Positions 18,538-26,703 of a DNA stretch of 58,205 bases are shown in pieces. The translations under genes and the position numbers were made by a program. Where the stretch lies: the NCBI GenBank assembly GCA_022827165.1, contig JAJDTN010000120.1, positions 1-58,205 on the forward strand, in the 5' to 3' direction. This stretch comes from Candidatus Latescibacterota bacterium. GTDB taxonomy: Bacteria > Latescibacterota > UBA2968 > UBA8231. How positions within the stretch are numbered: position 1 is the first letter of the stretch; each line of letters opens with the position of its first letter. The notes below the pieces were generated by a model, which was not told where the DNA came from, searched no databases, and saw only the letters and a program-made list of their open reading frames with translations.

Positions 18538-19635
18538 TCAGGCGGAATCCCCGCCGCCGGCGGGGCCGTGCTTCTCCTCGAAGGCCTGGATCTCCTCCGC
18601 GCCGTCGAGGACCCCCATCTCCAGGTGGAAGTCGCGGACCTCGCCCGGCTCCAGGTACTCCAGGGAGCCGTTGGCGCGGTTCCAGGCGCGGCCGAGGGCG
18701 GAGCAGTTGCCAGGCTCGATGCCGGTCACGTACGAACCCCGGTGGAAGTGCTGCCACTGGGTGATCAGGGGAATCTCCGCCACCGGGAAGCGCCAGTAGA
18801 GACCCAGGCCGAGGCGGTCGTTCACGAAGCCCACGTGGACCTGTCCCCGGCGGTCGGCGCGGGGCCGGTGCACGCAGACGTCGTGGCGCGCCTTCTTGCG
18901 GGGGGCCGCGGCGGTCGTGTAGACCTCGGGCCCCACCTCGCGGTCCTCCGTCCACTCGGTGGCCCGGTTCGAGCGCAGGACCAGGCGGGAGCCCCGGTCG
19001 AGCAGAGGCCAGCCGGGGTTCGTGTGGTAGAGGACCATCAGCGGCGACGGGTCGCCGCCGAGGTTCTCGACGCGGTCGTGGATGTGGAAGCGGCGCTCGC
19101 CGAGGACCATGGAGATCTCGCGGGTCATCTCCAGGCAGTGGCCGAACATGATGTGCTCGCGCATGCGGCCGCCGATGCGGATGACGTACTCCTCCCCCTC
19201 CCAGCCGCCGCGGGCGTACACCTCCTTGGCCGGGATGTAGGAGAGCCGCCCGTGGAGGCCCAGCTCCTCGTCCTCCTCCTCGGGGTCGACCTCGGCGTGG
19301 CCGACGAAGGCGAGGCCGCAGGTCGTCAGCAGCCCGAGGAAGGAGCCCCGCATCCAGCCGTCGCCGGCGGGCTCGTAGAAGGCCGGCCCCACGTCCCCCG
19401 TCTTCGACCGGAAGCACAGCGACATCCCCTTGTAGTGGGCGGAGGCGATGTCCAGGGCGCGGCCGGGCAGCACCGACAGACAGAGGCCGGAGGCGTTGAA
19501 GACCTCCACCAGCCCGGCGCCGCGCTCGTTGCCCTCCACCAGCTCGGCGCGGCGGACGCCGGCCACCTGGCTCATGTCCCCCACGAGATCCTGCAACTGC
19601 CGCCGGCTGTAGCGGCGGCCGAATAGCCTCGGCAT
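18538..19635 (-). CDS. DUF4432 (aldose-1-epimerase-like) protein
   Basis: A 365-residue galactose-mutarotase-fold protein. ALDIASAHYKGMSL, the DRVENLGGDPSPLMVLYHTNPGWPLL region and the C-terminal WNRANGSLEYLEPGE are typical of DUF4432, a family of aldose-1-epimerase relatives. The ATG was chosen after a strong GAGGAGG, 20 codons inside the longest frame. It converges on the glycosyltransferase gene. The family has no firmly proven physiological substrate; sugar mutarotation or binding is likely. Confidence 0.82.
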   Translation of the reverse strand: MPRLFGRRYSRRQLQDLVGDMSQVAGVRRAELVEGNERGAGLVEVFNASGLCLSVLPGRALDIASAHYKGMSLCFRSKTGDVGPAFYEPAGDGWMRGSFLGLLTTCGLAFVGHAEVDPEEEDEELGLHGRLSYIPAKEVYARGGWEGEEYVIRIGGRMREHIMFGHCLEMTREISMVLGERRFHIHDRVENLGGDPSPLMVLYHTNPGWPLLDRGSRLVLRSNRATEWTEDREVGPEVYTTAAAPRKKARHDVCVHRPRADRRGQVHVGFVNDRLGLGLYWRFPVAEIPLITQWQHFHRGSYVTGIEPGNCSALGRAWNRANGSLEYLEPGEVRDFHLEMGVLDGAEEIQAFEEKHGPAGGGDSA

Positions 19636-19758
19636 GGCTGCCTCCTCTGTGATAGGTCCCGGTCGGGTTCGTCGGCCCTCCCTCGAACTCAACCAACGGC
19701 TTAGTATACGGGGCCGTTCCCTGCAAGCGCATCACCGTGGGCCACAGGAAACCGACCG

Positions 19759-21624
19759 ATGACAACGACAAGACTCCTCCCGCGGTCGTTCCGGAACCAG
19801 ATGGACGAATGGCTGTACGTGATGCGGTGGACGACCGCGAAGTCGCGGGAAGCCTCTCCGGCCCTGTTCGTGGCCCGCGCCGTGTTCTCGGTGATCCATG
19901 GGCTGTTCGTCATTCTGCGCTGCCTTGCCATCTGGTGGGGGGTGGACTGGCTCATGGCGGCGCTCGAGGATCCGCGGCAGAGCGGACAGATGCTGACTCG
20001 TCTGGCGCTGCTGGCGGGGGGCCTGCTGGCGACGGAGGCCGTCGGGCGGCAGATCGCCTACTGGCTGGGTTCGCGGGCGAGATTTCACCTCGAACTGCTC
20101 TTGCGGCGCGAGTTCATCGCCAAGTCCTCGGAACTCGACCTGGTGGAGATCGAAGCGGCCGGACAGCGGGACCTGCTGAAGAACCGTCACGCCCTCGAGT
20201 ACACAGCCTGCGGGGTGATGGATTCGATATACAGCTTCATCCTCCTCGGCGTCCAGGCGGCGGGGCTGGTCGTTCTCTGCACCCTGATCGGCTGGCCGAT
20301 CTTTGCGGCCGCGGCGGCGCTGCTGGCCGTCCATCTCGTGAAGTGGCTGACGCGGCCGAAGGAGGATGAGGATTCGGGGGTTTCGGAACGGAGCCGCTTG
20401 TCCTACCTCGAGCACTTGCTCTCAGGCCGGGATCCTGCCAAGGAGATCCGCCTCTTCGGTCTCGTCCCCTATCTTGGAGGCATGGCCGAGGAGTTGGCCG
20501 AACTGTACTACCGCAAGCAGTTGTTCACCGTCGGCGGGGCGGTCAGAAACCTGGCTTTCTACCTGCCCTTCCTGGCGATCGCCCTCGGCTTCGGCTACTG
20601 GCTCGTCGAGCAGGTGACGGCCAGGGAGATCTCCCTGGGGCTGGCCCTCATGGCCCTTGCCGTGGTCTTCATCGCTCAGAAGGCGGTGTCGGGCCTCTCC
20701 GGAATGGTGTGGGCCTGGGAAGACTCGCTGGAAGGCATTCAGGGCTACCAGGCCTTTCTCGACCTGCAACCGCAGATCAGGCCCGAACCGGACCTCCCCG
20801 ACGTGCCGGCCGATCTCGGCCCGGGGATCGTGTTCGACAACGTCTCCCTGACCTATCCGACGAGTGACCAGCCTGCCATCGAAGGGGTGTCGCTCACCAT
20901 TCGCCCCGGCGAGCGCATCGCCCTGGTGGGCGAGAACGGCTCCGGCAAGACGACCTTCGTCAAGCTGCTGACCCGGCTCTACGATCCGACGGAAGGACGG
21001 ATTCATCTCGGGGGCCGCGACCTGCGCGAGTACAACGTGGAGACGTACCGCGGGCGCTTCGGCGTCATCTTCCAGGACTACATGCGCTACCACGGGACGG
21101 TGGCCGAGAACATCGGCTACGCGCAGTACGACCGGCTCGACGATCTGGACGGCATCGAGGCCGCGGCTGAGAAGGCCGGTTTGCACGAGTTCATCGAGAC
21201 CCTGGACGAGGGCTATCAGACCCGCGTCGGCTCCTGGTTCCAGAGGGGCTCCGAGCTGTCCGGCGGGCAGTGGCTGAAGATCGCCCTGGCGCGCGCCTTC
21301 TTCCGCCACTCCGACATCCTCGTTTTGGACGAGCCGACCAGCGTACTCGACGCCCGCGCCGAGTACGGCATCTTCCGGCGCTTTCTCGAGCTGACCGCCG
21401 GCAGGACCACCGTCCTCGTCTCGCACCGCTTCTCGACGGTGCGCATGGCGGACACGATCTACGTATTCCAACAGGGACGCATCATCGAGCGCGGCAGCCA
21501 TGGGGAGCTGATGGCCCAGGACGGGCTCTACGCCGAGCTGTTCAACATGCAGGCCGAGGGCTTCCTGCTGGATGGCGGACATCCCCCACCGGTAGGCGCC
21601 GGCGTGCAGGGGCCGAGTCCTTGA
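19759..21624 (+). CDS. ABC transporter, fused permease and ATPase (exporter type)
   Basis: A 621-residue half-transporter. An N-terminal transmembrane domain (about residues 30-320) is followed by a nucleotide-binding domain: Walker A GENGSGKTT near 391, Q-loop IFQDYMRYHG, signature LSGGQ near 500, Walker B ILVLDEPTS near 521 and H-loop VSHRFS. It probably works as a homodimer exporting a lipid, peptide or small molecule. It stands alone with no periplasmic partner, and its transmembrane domain is divergent, like the MDR-type proteins found near peptide gene clusters. No precursor peptide gene was seen nearby. Confidence 0.87.
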   Translation: MTTTRLLPRSFRNQMDEWLYVMRWTTAKSREASPALFVARAVFSVIHGLFVILRCLAIWWGVDWLMAALEDPRQSGQMLTRLALLAGGLLATEAVGRQIAYWLGSRARFHLELLLRREFIAKSSELDLVEIEAAGQRDLLKNRHALEYTACGVMDSIYSFILLGVQAAGLVVLCTLIGWPIFAAAAALLAVHLVKWLTRPKEDEDSGVSERSRLSYLEHLLSGRDPAKEIRLFGLVPYLGGMAEELAELYYRKQLFTVGGAVRNLAFYLPFLAIALGFGYWLVEQVTAREISLGLALMALAVVFIAQKAVSGLSGMVWAWEDSLEGIQGYQAFLDLQPQIRPEPDLPDVPADLGPGIVFDNVSLTYPTSDQPAIEGVSLTIRPGERIALVGENGSGKTTFVKLLTRLYDPTEGRIHLGGRDLREYNVETYRGRFGVIFQDYMRYHGTVAENIGYAQYDRLDDLDGIEAAAEKAGLHEFIETLDEGYQTRVGSWFQRGSELSGGQWLKIALARAFFRHSDILVLDEPTSVLDARAEYGIFRRFLELTAGRTTVLVSHRFSTVRMADTIYVFQQGRIIERGSHGELMAQDGLYAELFNMQAEGFLLDGGHPPPVGAGVQGPSP

Positions 21625-21765
21625 GAGCCGCCCGCCTCCCCAGCGTTGCAACGGATACCTCGATGCGAACCTCAGGTCGTTGACCGACGTGGGGCTTGGC
21701 GGCTCACAACTCCGATGGCCACGTTCCTTTGACGCCCTTCTTCCGTGCCCGTAGCTTGCCCATGG

Positions 21766-21837
21766 CAGGTTCCTTGGGTTACCGATACGAGACTTCCCTC
21801 GCGACTTCTCGCACCAACAGGTAACGATGGGAACCTG
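21766..21837. repeat. Long inverted repeat upstream of the DUF433 gene
   Basis: Two 18-base arms, 21766-21783 and 21820-21837, are complementary at 14 of 18 positions (CAGGTTCC and GTTACC pair with GGTAAC and GGAACCTG). A 36-base loop separates them. The right arm ends 35 bases before the antitoxin ATG. It could be an autoregulatory operator, a transcript hairpin or a small mobile-element end. The remaining 21625-21765 stretch holds nothing I can support. Confidence 0.5.
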
Positions 21838-21872
21838 TTCTGTTTTGGAACTGAGATCGGGACAAAGGCCCC

Positions 21873-22130
21873 ATGACGACTGAAGAGGAACTGCTCCAAC
21901 GCATCACCACGCGCCCGGATGTCTTCGGCGGCAAACCGATTGTCCGAGACATGCGCATCGCCGTTGAACACATTCTGGGCATGCTCGCCGCCGGGGATAC
22001 CGAGCGGGCAATCTTGCAGGAGCACCCGTTCCTCGAACCGCAGGACATTCGCGCGTGCCTGGTGTTTGCCCACCGCTCGGTTGCGGGCGAGCAGGTGCAT
22101 GAGCGTATGCCCATGCGGACGGCGGGATGA
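21873..22130 (+). CDS. DUF433 antitoxin-like protein
   Basis: An 85-residue protein with the DUF433 signature GGKPIVRDMRIAVEHILGML and a C-terminal helix ending in ARACLVFAHRS-like residues. DUF433 is a winged-helix-like domain commonly paired with DUF5615 PIN-like proteins as a VapBC45-type antitoxin. Its stop overlaps the next start by four bases (ATGA). It should bind and neutralise the partner and may repress the operon, possibly through the inverted repeat upstream. Confidence 0.85.
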   Translation: MTTEEELLQRITTRPDVFGGKPIVRDMRIAVEHILGMLAAGDTERAILQEHPFLEPQDIRACLVFAHRSVAGEQVHERMPMRTAG

Positions 22131-22501
22131 GGTTTCTCCTCGACGTATGCGCCTCTTCCCAGCGAATGCAGAGTGCATTGGTAGACCAGGGGCATGACGT
22201 CCTGTCGGCCTTGGACAGGAACCCTCGCGCGGCGGACGAGGAACTTCTGGCTTTGGCCATGGAAGAACGACGAATCCTGGTCACCGAGGACAAGGACTTT
22301 GGCGAATTGGTCTTTGTGCGCAGATTGCCTCATCCGTGCATCATTCGCTTTGTCGAGATGACGGTGCTCGAAAAGGTGACCGCCATGCAGGAATTGATCG
22401 ACCGCCATCCTGACGCGATGAGCGAACCAGCTCTGATTGTTGTTACGGGGAGTAGGGTGCGAATACGTCGAAGAGAAGGCGAAGAAAGAGGTGGCGCCTG
22501 A
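22127..22501 (+). CDS. DUF5615 PIN-like toxin
   Basis: A 124-residue PIN-like nuclease of the DUF5615/Mut7-C type. The N-terminal MRFLLDVCAS carries the first acidic residue at Asp6, and the conserved ILVTEDKDFGELV follows near residue 47. Family members usually read LLDEN; here the sequence is LLDVC, so one acidic residue is missing, which may weaken metal binding. Coupled to DUF433. Predicted RNase toxin; catalytic competence uncertain. Confidence 0.83.
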   Translation: MRFLLDVCASSQRMQSALVDQGHDVLSALDRNPRAADEELLALAMEERRILVTEDKDFGELVFVRRLPHPCIIRFVEMTVLEKVTAMQELIDRHPDAMSEPALIVVTGSRVRIRRREGEERGGA

Positions 22502-22666
22502 TGGACCCTTGGCACAAAGTCGGCCGGTCCTCAGGCTGATCATCCAGCTCGGGAGTGGCAAGACCCGAACGCTCACCTCCCTCAGACTCGTGGGGGCATT
22601 GGCCGGTCCCCAAATACGCATGAAGAGACTCCACCGCAACGACCGCCTCCCTCCGAGGCCGACACC

Positions 22667-23650
22667 ATGAAAGCCGCCCGCCTGCGCGCCGTCCGCCACT
22701 GGGAATTCGTCGACGTCGACGAGCCGGTACCGGGGCCGGGGAAGATGCGCGTGCGCCTGGAGCAGGTCGCCGTCTGCGGCAGCGACCTGCCGGAGTTCCT
22801 CGGCGTCCACCCCGGCTTCCCCAAGGCCGCGGGCGGCACCGGCCACGAGGGGATCGGCCGCGTCGAGTCCTGCCCCTCGGGCGCCTACGCCGAGGGCGAG
22901 CGGGTGCTGCTGTGGGGCTTCGACCGCGGCAACGGCCTGTTCCAGGAAGCCGTCCTCACCCGGGACAACGGGCTGCTGCGGCTGCCCTCGGACGAAGTCC
23001 CCGAGCGGATGCTGCTGACCCAGCTCCTGGGCACCGTCATCCGCCCCTTCCGCAAGCTCGGCAACATCATCAACCAGCGCGCGGTGGTCCTCGGCCAGGG
23101 GCCGGCGGGGCTGCTGTTCACGGCGGTGCTGCGCAACCTGGGGGCCCGCGACATCGTCGCCGTGGAGCCTCTCGACTGGCGGCGGGAAATGGCGTCGCGC
23201 ATGGGGGCGACCCACACCATCGACCCCACCGCCGTCGATCCGGTGGAGGCCGTGGGCGAGATCACCGGCGGAGCCATGGCCGACTTGGTGGTGGAAGCCG
23301 TGGGCGGCGCCGAGACCTACGGCGCCGCGGCGCTCCTGTGCCGCCGGGGCGGCTCCGTCATCGGCTTCGGCGTGCCCGACAAGCAGGTGCCTGGGGGCGT
23401 CCTCGACCTGCCCGTGCAGGAGATGCAGTGGCGCGAGATCAACCTGGTGATGACGATCAACGCCGGCGATCAGCCGTACGACGACTACGCCAACGCCCTG
23501 ACCTGGATCGAGGAAGGGCGCCTCGACCTGTCCGACCTGGTGAGCCACGTGCTCCCCTTCGCCGAGATCCAGCGCGCCTTCGAGCTGGCCGCCGACAAGC
23601 CGGCGCCGGAACGGCCGGCCAAGATCGTCCTCTCCTTCGAGGCGCCCTGA
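22667..23650 (+). CDS. Zinc-binding MDR dehydrogenase
   Basis: A 327-residue medium-chain dehydrogenase. VAVCGSDLPEF near residue 36 gives the catalytic zinc Cys, GGTGHEGIG near 60 the His-Glu pair, and LGQGPAGLLF near 143 the nucleotide loop. There is no structural-zinc Cys lobe. Its TGA overlaps the apparent CTG start of mqnB, placing a redox gene at the head of the menaquinone pair. Substrate unknown. The preceding 165 bases hold no clear promoter. Confidence 0.82.
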   Translation: MKAARLRAVRHWEFVDVDEPVPGPGKMRVRLEQVAVCGSDLPEFLGVHPGFPKAAGGTGHEGIGRVESCPSGAYAEGERVLLWGFDRGNGLFQEAVLTRDNGLLRLPSDEVPERMLLTQLLGTVIRPFRKLGNIINQRAVVLGQGPAGLLFTAVLRNLGARDIVAVEPLDWRREMASRMGATHTIDPTAVDPVEAVGEITGGAMADLVVEAVGGAETYGAAALLCRRGGSVIGFGVPDKQVPGGVLDLPVQEMQWREINLVMTINAGDQPYDDYANALTWIEEGRLDLSDLVSHVLPFAEIQRAFELAADKPAPERPAKIVLSFEAP

Positions 23651-24375
23651 CCCCCCTCCTTCTCAGCGCCACCGCCTTCGAGCAGGACCGGGTGGCGGGC
23701 GGCCTGAACCAGCCGCTGCGGCAGTCGGTGGCTGGCCGCCAGTGGACGCGGGGGAGCCTGGGAGGGCGGGCGGTGCAGGTCGTGGAAACCGGCCTCGGCG
23801 CCGTGAACACGGCCCACGCCCTGACCCGCTGGCTGCAGATGGAGCTTCCCCCGTGGGTGCTGCAGTTCGGCGTGGGCGGCGCCTACGAGGGCGCCGGCCT
23901 CGGCCTGGGGGACCTGGCCGTGGCCACGACGGAGAGCTTCGGCGACCTCGGGGTGGTCACCCCCGCCGGCTGGCGCTCCGCCGAGGAGATCGGCATCCCC
24001 GTGGCCGAGGCCGGCGGCGAGAGCCGCTACAACGAGTACCCCCTCGACGCCGAGCTGAGCCGGGCCGCGGCCACGGCCCTCGAGGATCGCATGGAGGCCC
24101 GCGTGGCCCTGGGGCCCTTCGTCACCGTGCAGGCCTGCAGCGGCACGGCGGCCCTCGGCCGCGAGCGCGCCTCCCGGGCGCCCGGGGCCCTGTGCGAGAG
24201 CATGGAGGGGGCCGTGGCGGCGCAGCTCTGCTGGATGTACGGCGTGCCCCTGGTGGAGGTGCGCGCCATCAGCAACCGGGTGGAGGACCGGGACACGTCG
24301 GCCTGGGACCTGCCCCTGGCCAGCCGCCGCGCCCAGGAGGCGGCCCTCATCCTGGTGGAGGTGTTGCCCTCGTGA
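23647..24375 (+). CDS. mqnB: Futalosine hydrolase
   Basis: A 242-residue nucleoside hydrolase of the MTA/SAH-nucleosidase family that releases hypoxanthine from futalosine in the alternative menaquinone pathway. TATEFE-like LLLSATAFEQD begins at the third or fourth codon. FGVGGAYEG, ACSGTAALGRER, CESMEGAVAA and SNRVEDRDTSAW are present. No ATG, GTG or TTG lies upstream near this conserved N-terminus. The only in-frame fit is CTG at 23647, overlapping the upstream TGA (CTGA). A GTG at 23692 would delete the conserved first strand. Overlaps mqnD by four bases. Confidence 0.87.
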   Translation: MTPLLLSATAFEQDRVAGGLNQPLRQSVAGRQWTRGSLGGRAVQVVETGLGAVNTAHALTRWLQMELPPWVLQFGVGGAYEGAGLGLGDLAVATTESFGDLGVVTPAGWRSAEEIGIPVAEAGGESRYNEYPLDAELSRAAATALEDRMEARVALGPFVTVQACSGTAALGRERASRAPGALCESMEGAVAAQLCWMYGVPLVEVRAISNRVEDRDTSAWDLPLASRRAQEAALILVEVLPS

Positions 24376-25202
24376 GCGACCCCCTCTCCCTCGGCTACTC
24401 CCCCTGCCCCAACGACACCTTCATCTTCTACGCCCTCGTCCACGGGCGGGTCCCCGGGGCGCCGGCGGTGCAGGAGGTCCTCCTCGACATCGAAACCCTC
24501 AACGGCATGGCCGCCCGCTCCGAGCTGGACGTGGTGAAGGTCTCCTTCCACGCCCTGGGGCATCTGCTCGGCGACTACTGCCTGCTGCGCTCCGGCGGCG
24601 CCCTCGGCCGCGGCTGCGGACCCCTCGTCGTCGCCCGCGAGAGCATCGAGCCCGGCGAGCTGGCCCGCCTGCGGGTGGCCATCCCCGGGAAGCGGACCAC
24701 GGCGGCCCTGCTCCTGCGCCTCTTCGCCCCCGGCCTGGAGCGCACCGTGGAGATGCCCTTCCACCGCATCATGGGCGCCGTGCGCGACGGTCAGGCCGAC
24801 GCCGGGGTCATCATCCACGAGAGCCGCTTCACCTACCCCCGCTACGGGCTGCACCGCGTCCTCGACCTGGGGGAGTGGTGGGAGCAGACCACCGGCCATC
24901 CCATCCCGCTGGGAGGCATCGCCGCCCGCCGCCGGCTGGGGGCCGCAGAGATCCGCCGCCTCGAGGACGGCCTGCGGCGCAGCGTCGAGTACGCCCACGC
25001 CTATCCCGAGGAGGTGCGGGGCTACGTGGCCGGCCAGGCCCAGGAGATGGAGCCCGAGGTCATGGAGGCCCACATCGAGCTGTACGTGAACGACCATACC
25101 CTCGACTACGGCGGCGACGGCCGGGCCGCCATCGAGGATCTGATGGCGCGAGCCGAGAGGGAGGGCATCCTGCCGGCCGGCGGCCCTCCCCTGTTCCTGT
25201 GA
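24372..25202 (+). CDS. mqnD: 1,4-dihydroxy-6-naphthoate synthase
   Basis: A 276-residue member of the MqnA/MqnD periplasmic-binding-protein-fold family. It converts cyclic dehypoxanthinyl futalosine to 1,4-dihydroxy-6-naphthoate in menaquinone biosynthesis. SPCPNDTFIFYAL at the N-terminus is the MqnD signature; DVVKVSFHALG, PGKRTTAALLL and GVIIHESRFTY follow. The GTG start overlaps the mqnB stop (GTGA), so the two are coupled. The remaining pathway genes (mqnA, C, E and others) are not in the window. Confidence 0.93.
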   Translation: MSDPLSLGYSPCPNDTFIFYALVHGRVPGAPAVQEVLLDIETLNGMAARSELDVVKVSFHALGHLLGDYCLLRSGGALGRGCGPLVVARESIEPGELARLRVAIPGKRTTAALLLRLFAPGLERTVEMPFHRIMGAVRDGQADAGVIIHESRFTYPRYGLHRVLDLGEWWEQTTGHPIPLGGIAARRRLGAAEIRRLEDGLRRSVEYAHAYPEEVRGYVAGQAQEMEPEVMEAHIELYVNDHTLDYGGDGRAAIEDLMARAEREGILPAGGPPLFL

Positions 25203-25215
25203 CCCGGGAGGTGTC

Positions 25216-26250
25216 ATGAGACTGCTGCAGTTCCGCGACCCGGCCTCCGGCCGGCCCGAGCACCTGGGGCTGGTGGACGGCGACGAGGTGATCGACCTGA
25301 GCGAGGGGGACGGCCCGGGCTCGGTGCACGAGCTCTACTACGGCGGCGGCGGCGACACCGACGGATTCGGCGCGGCCCTGGAGAGCGCCGCGCGGGCGGC
25401 CTCCGGCAACCGGCGCCTGCCCTTGGCCGAGCTGCTCCAGGGCCGCGGACCCTCGGCCCCCCACCTGCTCAAGCCGGTGAGCGCCCCGGCGGACCGGCCC
25501 AGGGGCCTGCGGGTGTGGCTGGCGGGGGTCACCCACGAGGACAGCGCCAAGCTGCGCGAGATCGAGGCGCAGCAGGCCACGGGCGAGGCGGTGAACGTGT
25601 ACGACCAGAAGTACCGCGAGTGCGCCGCCGGAGGCCGGCCGGAGCTGTTCTCCAAGGACGATCCCGCCGCCGTCGTCGGCCACGGCCAGACCCTGACGCG
25701 GCCGGCGGAGACCGAGCGCCTGGTGCCGGAGACGGAGCTGGTCACGGTGTACGGGCTCAACCGCGCCGGCCAGGTGGAGCGGCTGGGGTACACCGGCGGC
25801 AACGACGCCACCGACAACGGCATGGAGGCGGCCAACCCCCTCAACCTGCCCCAGGCCAAGAACTGGGCCGGGGGCTGCGCCAGCCTGGGGCCGCTGCTGG
25901 TGACGGCGGACGAGTACGACAGCCGCCGGGTCACGGTGACCTGCGAGATCCTGCGCGCTGGCCAGCGGGTCGGCTTCAAGCAGGGAGACACCGGCCGGGA
26001 CCACCTCAACATGCCCGACGGCCTGCTGCACATGGAGCGCACCCTCTTCCGCCGGATGCCCCTGGAGCCGGGGCAGCTGCAGGCCCTCTACTGGGGCACG
26101 CCGATCGTGTTCTCGGAGGCGGATCTGGCCGACGGGCTGCAGGTGGGAGACGCGGTGCGCATGACCTTCTCCGGCGGCATCGGCACCCTGGAGAACGGGA
26201 TCGAGCCCCTGGCGGCGACGGATCAGCTGCGGGGGCTGGAGGGGGGCTGA
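25216..26250 (+). CDS. Fumarylacetoacetate hydrolase-family protein (AraD1/GguC type)
   Basis: A 344-residue FAH-fold protein. Expected metal-site features are ERLVPETELV near residue 172 and LGYTGGNDATDNGMEAANPL near 193, which is the AraD1/GguC layout. The fold usually hydrates, hydrolyses or decarboxylates beta-diketo or 2-keto-3-deoxy sugar acids. ATG is preceded by GGGAGGTG. It starts 13 bases after mqnD but has no known menaquinone role, so co-transcription may be incidental. A 2-keto-3-deoxyarabonate-type substrate is likely by family. Confidence 0.83.
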   Translation: MRLLQFRDPASGRPEHLGLVDGDEVIDLSEGDGPGSVHELYYGGGGDTDGFGAALESAARAASGNRRLPLAELLQGRGPSAPHLLKPVSAPADRPRGLRVWLAGVTHEDSAKLREIEAQQATGEAVNVYDQKYRECAAGGRPELFSKDDPAAVVGHGQTLTRPAETERLVPETELVTVYGLNRAGQVERLGYTGGNDATDNGMEAANPLNLPQAKNWAGGCASLGPLLVTADEYDSRRVTVTCEILRAGQRVGFKQGDTGRDHLNMPDGLLHMERTLFRRMPLEPGQLQALYWGTPIVFSEADLADGLQVGDAVRMTFSGGIGTLENGIEPLAATDQLRGLEGG

Positions 26251-26373
26251 CCGCCGACGCAGGCCGCTGGTCGAAGGCCGCGGAACGTTTGCTTCCGGGT
26301 ACCTGTGGCGGTCTGGTAATTCCTGCCGCGCCGACTACATTCACATGGTCCTACCAGACCCCAGGAGCCCGGC

Positions 26374-26676
26374 ATGAGCGAAGGCGCCGACCCTCCGAGG
26401 CGAGCAGTCCCCGCGCCCGAGGAAATGCCTTGGAGCATCAGCTATCTGCGCGACGACATCAAGGAGTTGCGGGCCGAGGTGGGGGTCCAACTGGGGGCCC
26501 TGCACAACCGCATCGACGAGACCCAACGTTCGCTGAGCGACCGGATCGACGAGACTCACCGCTTGCTGAATGACCGCATCGACCGGACCAACAAGCGCAT
26601 GGACACCCATTTCCTCTGGACTATGGGCACGCTGGTAACCCTCACCGGCGTCCTCATCGCGGTCATCAAGCTCTGA
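26374..26676 (+). CDS. Small coiled-coil protein with C-terminal membrane anchor
   Basis: A 100-residue protein. A long helix from about residue 30 to 74 contains a tandem 11-residue motif (RIDETQRSLSD, RIDETHRLLND, RIDRTNKRMDT), which suggests a hendecad coiled coil. A C-terminal transmembrane helix (FLWTMGTLVTLTGVLIAVI) follows. The ATG has AGGAG eight bases upstream. Such tail-anchored proteins resemble spacer or scaffold proteins; no function can be named. It precedes a sulfatase gene but probably is not functionally tied to it. Confidence 0.75.
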   Translation: MSEGADPPRRAVPAPEEMPWSISYLRDDIKELRAEVGVQLGALHNRIDETQRSLSDRIDETHRLLNDRIDRTNKRMDTHFLWTMGTLVTLTGVLIAVIKL

Positions 26677-26703
26677 GCACCCGGGGCGGGCGCCTGACCG
26701 CTC

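Noticed and set aside
21700..21765. Short minus-strand frame starting MGKLRARKKGVKGT with a good ribosome site
   Set aside because: It stops after 19 residues and has no recognisable family, so there is not enough to call a gene.
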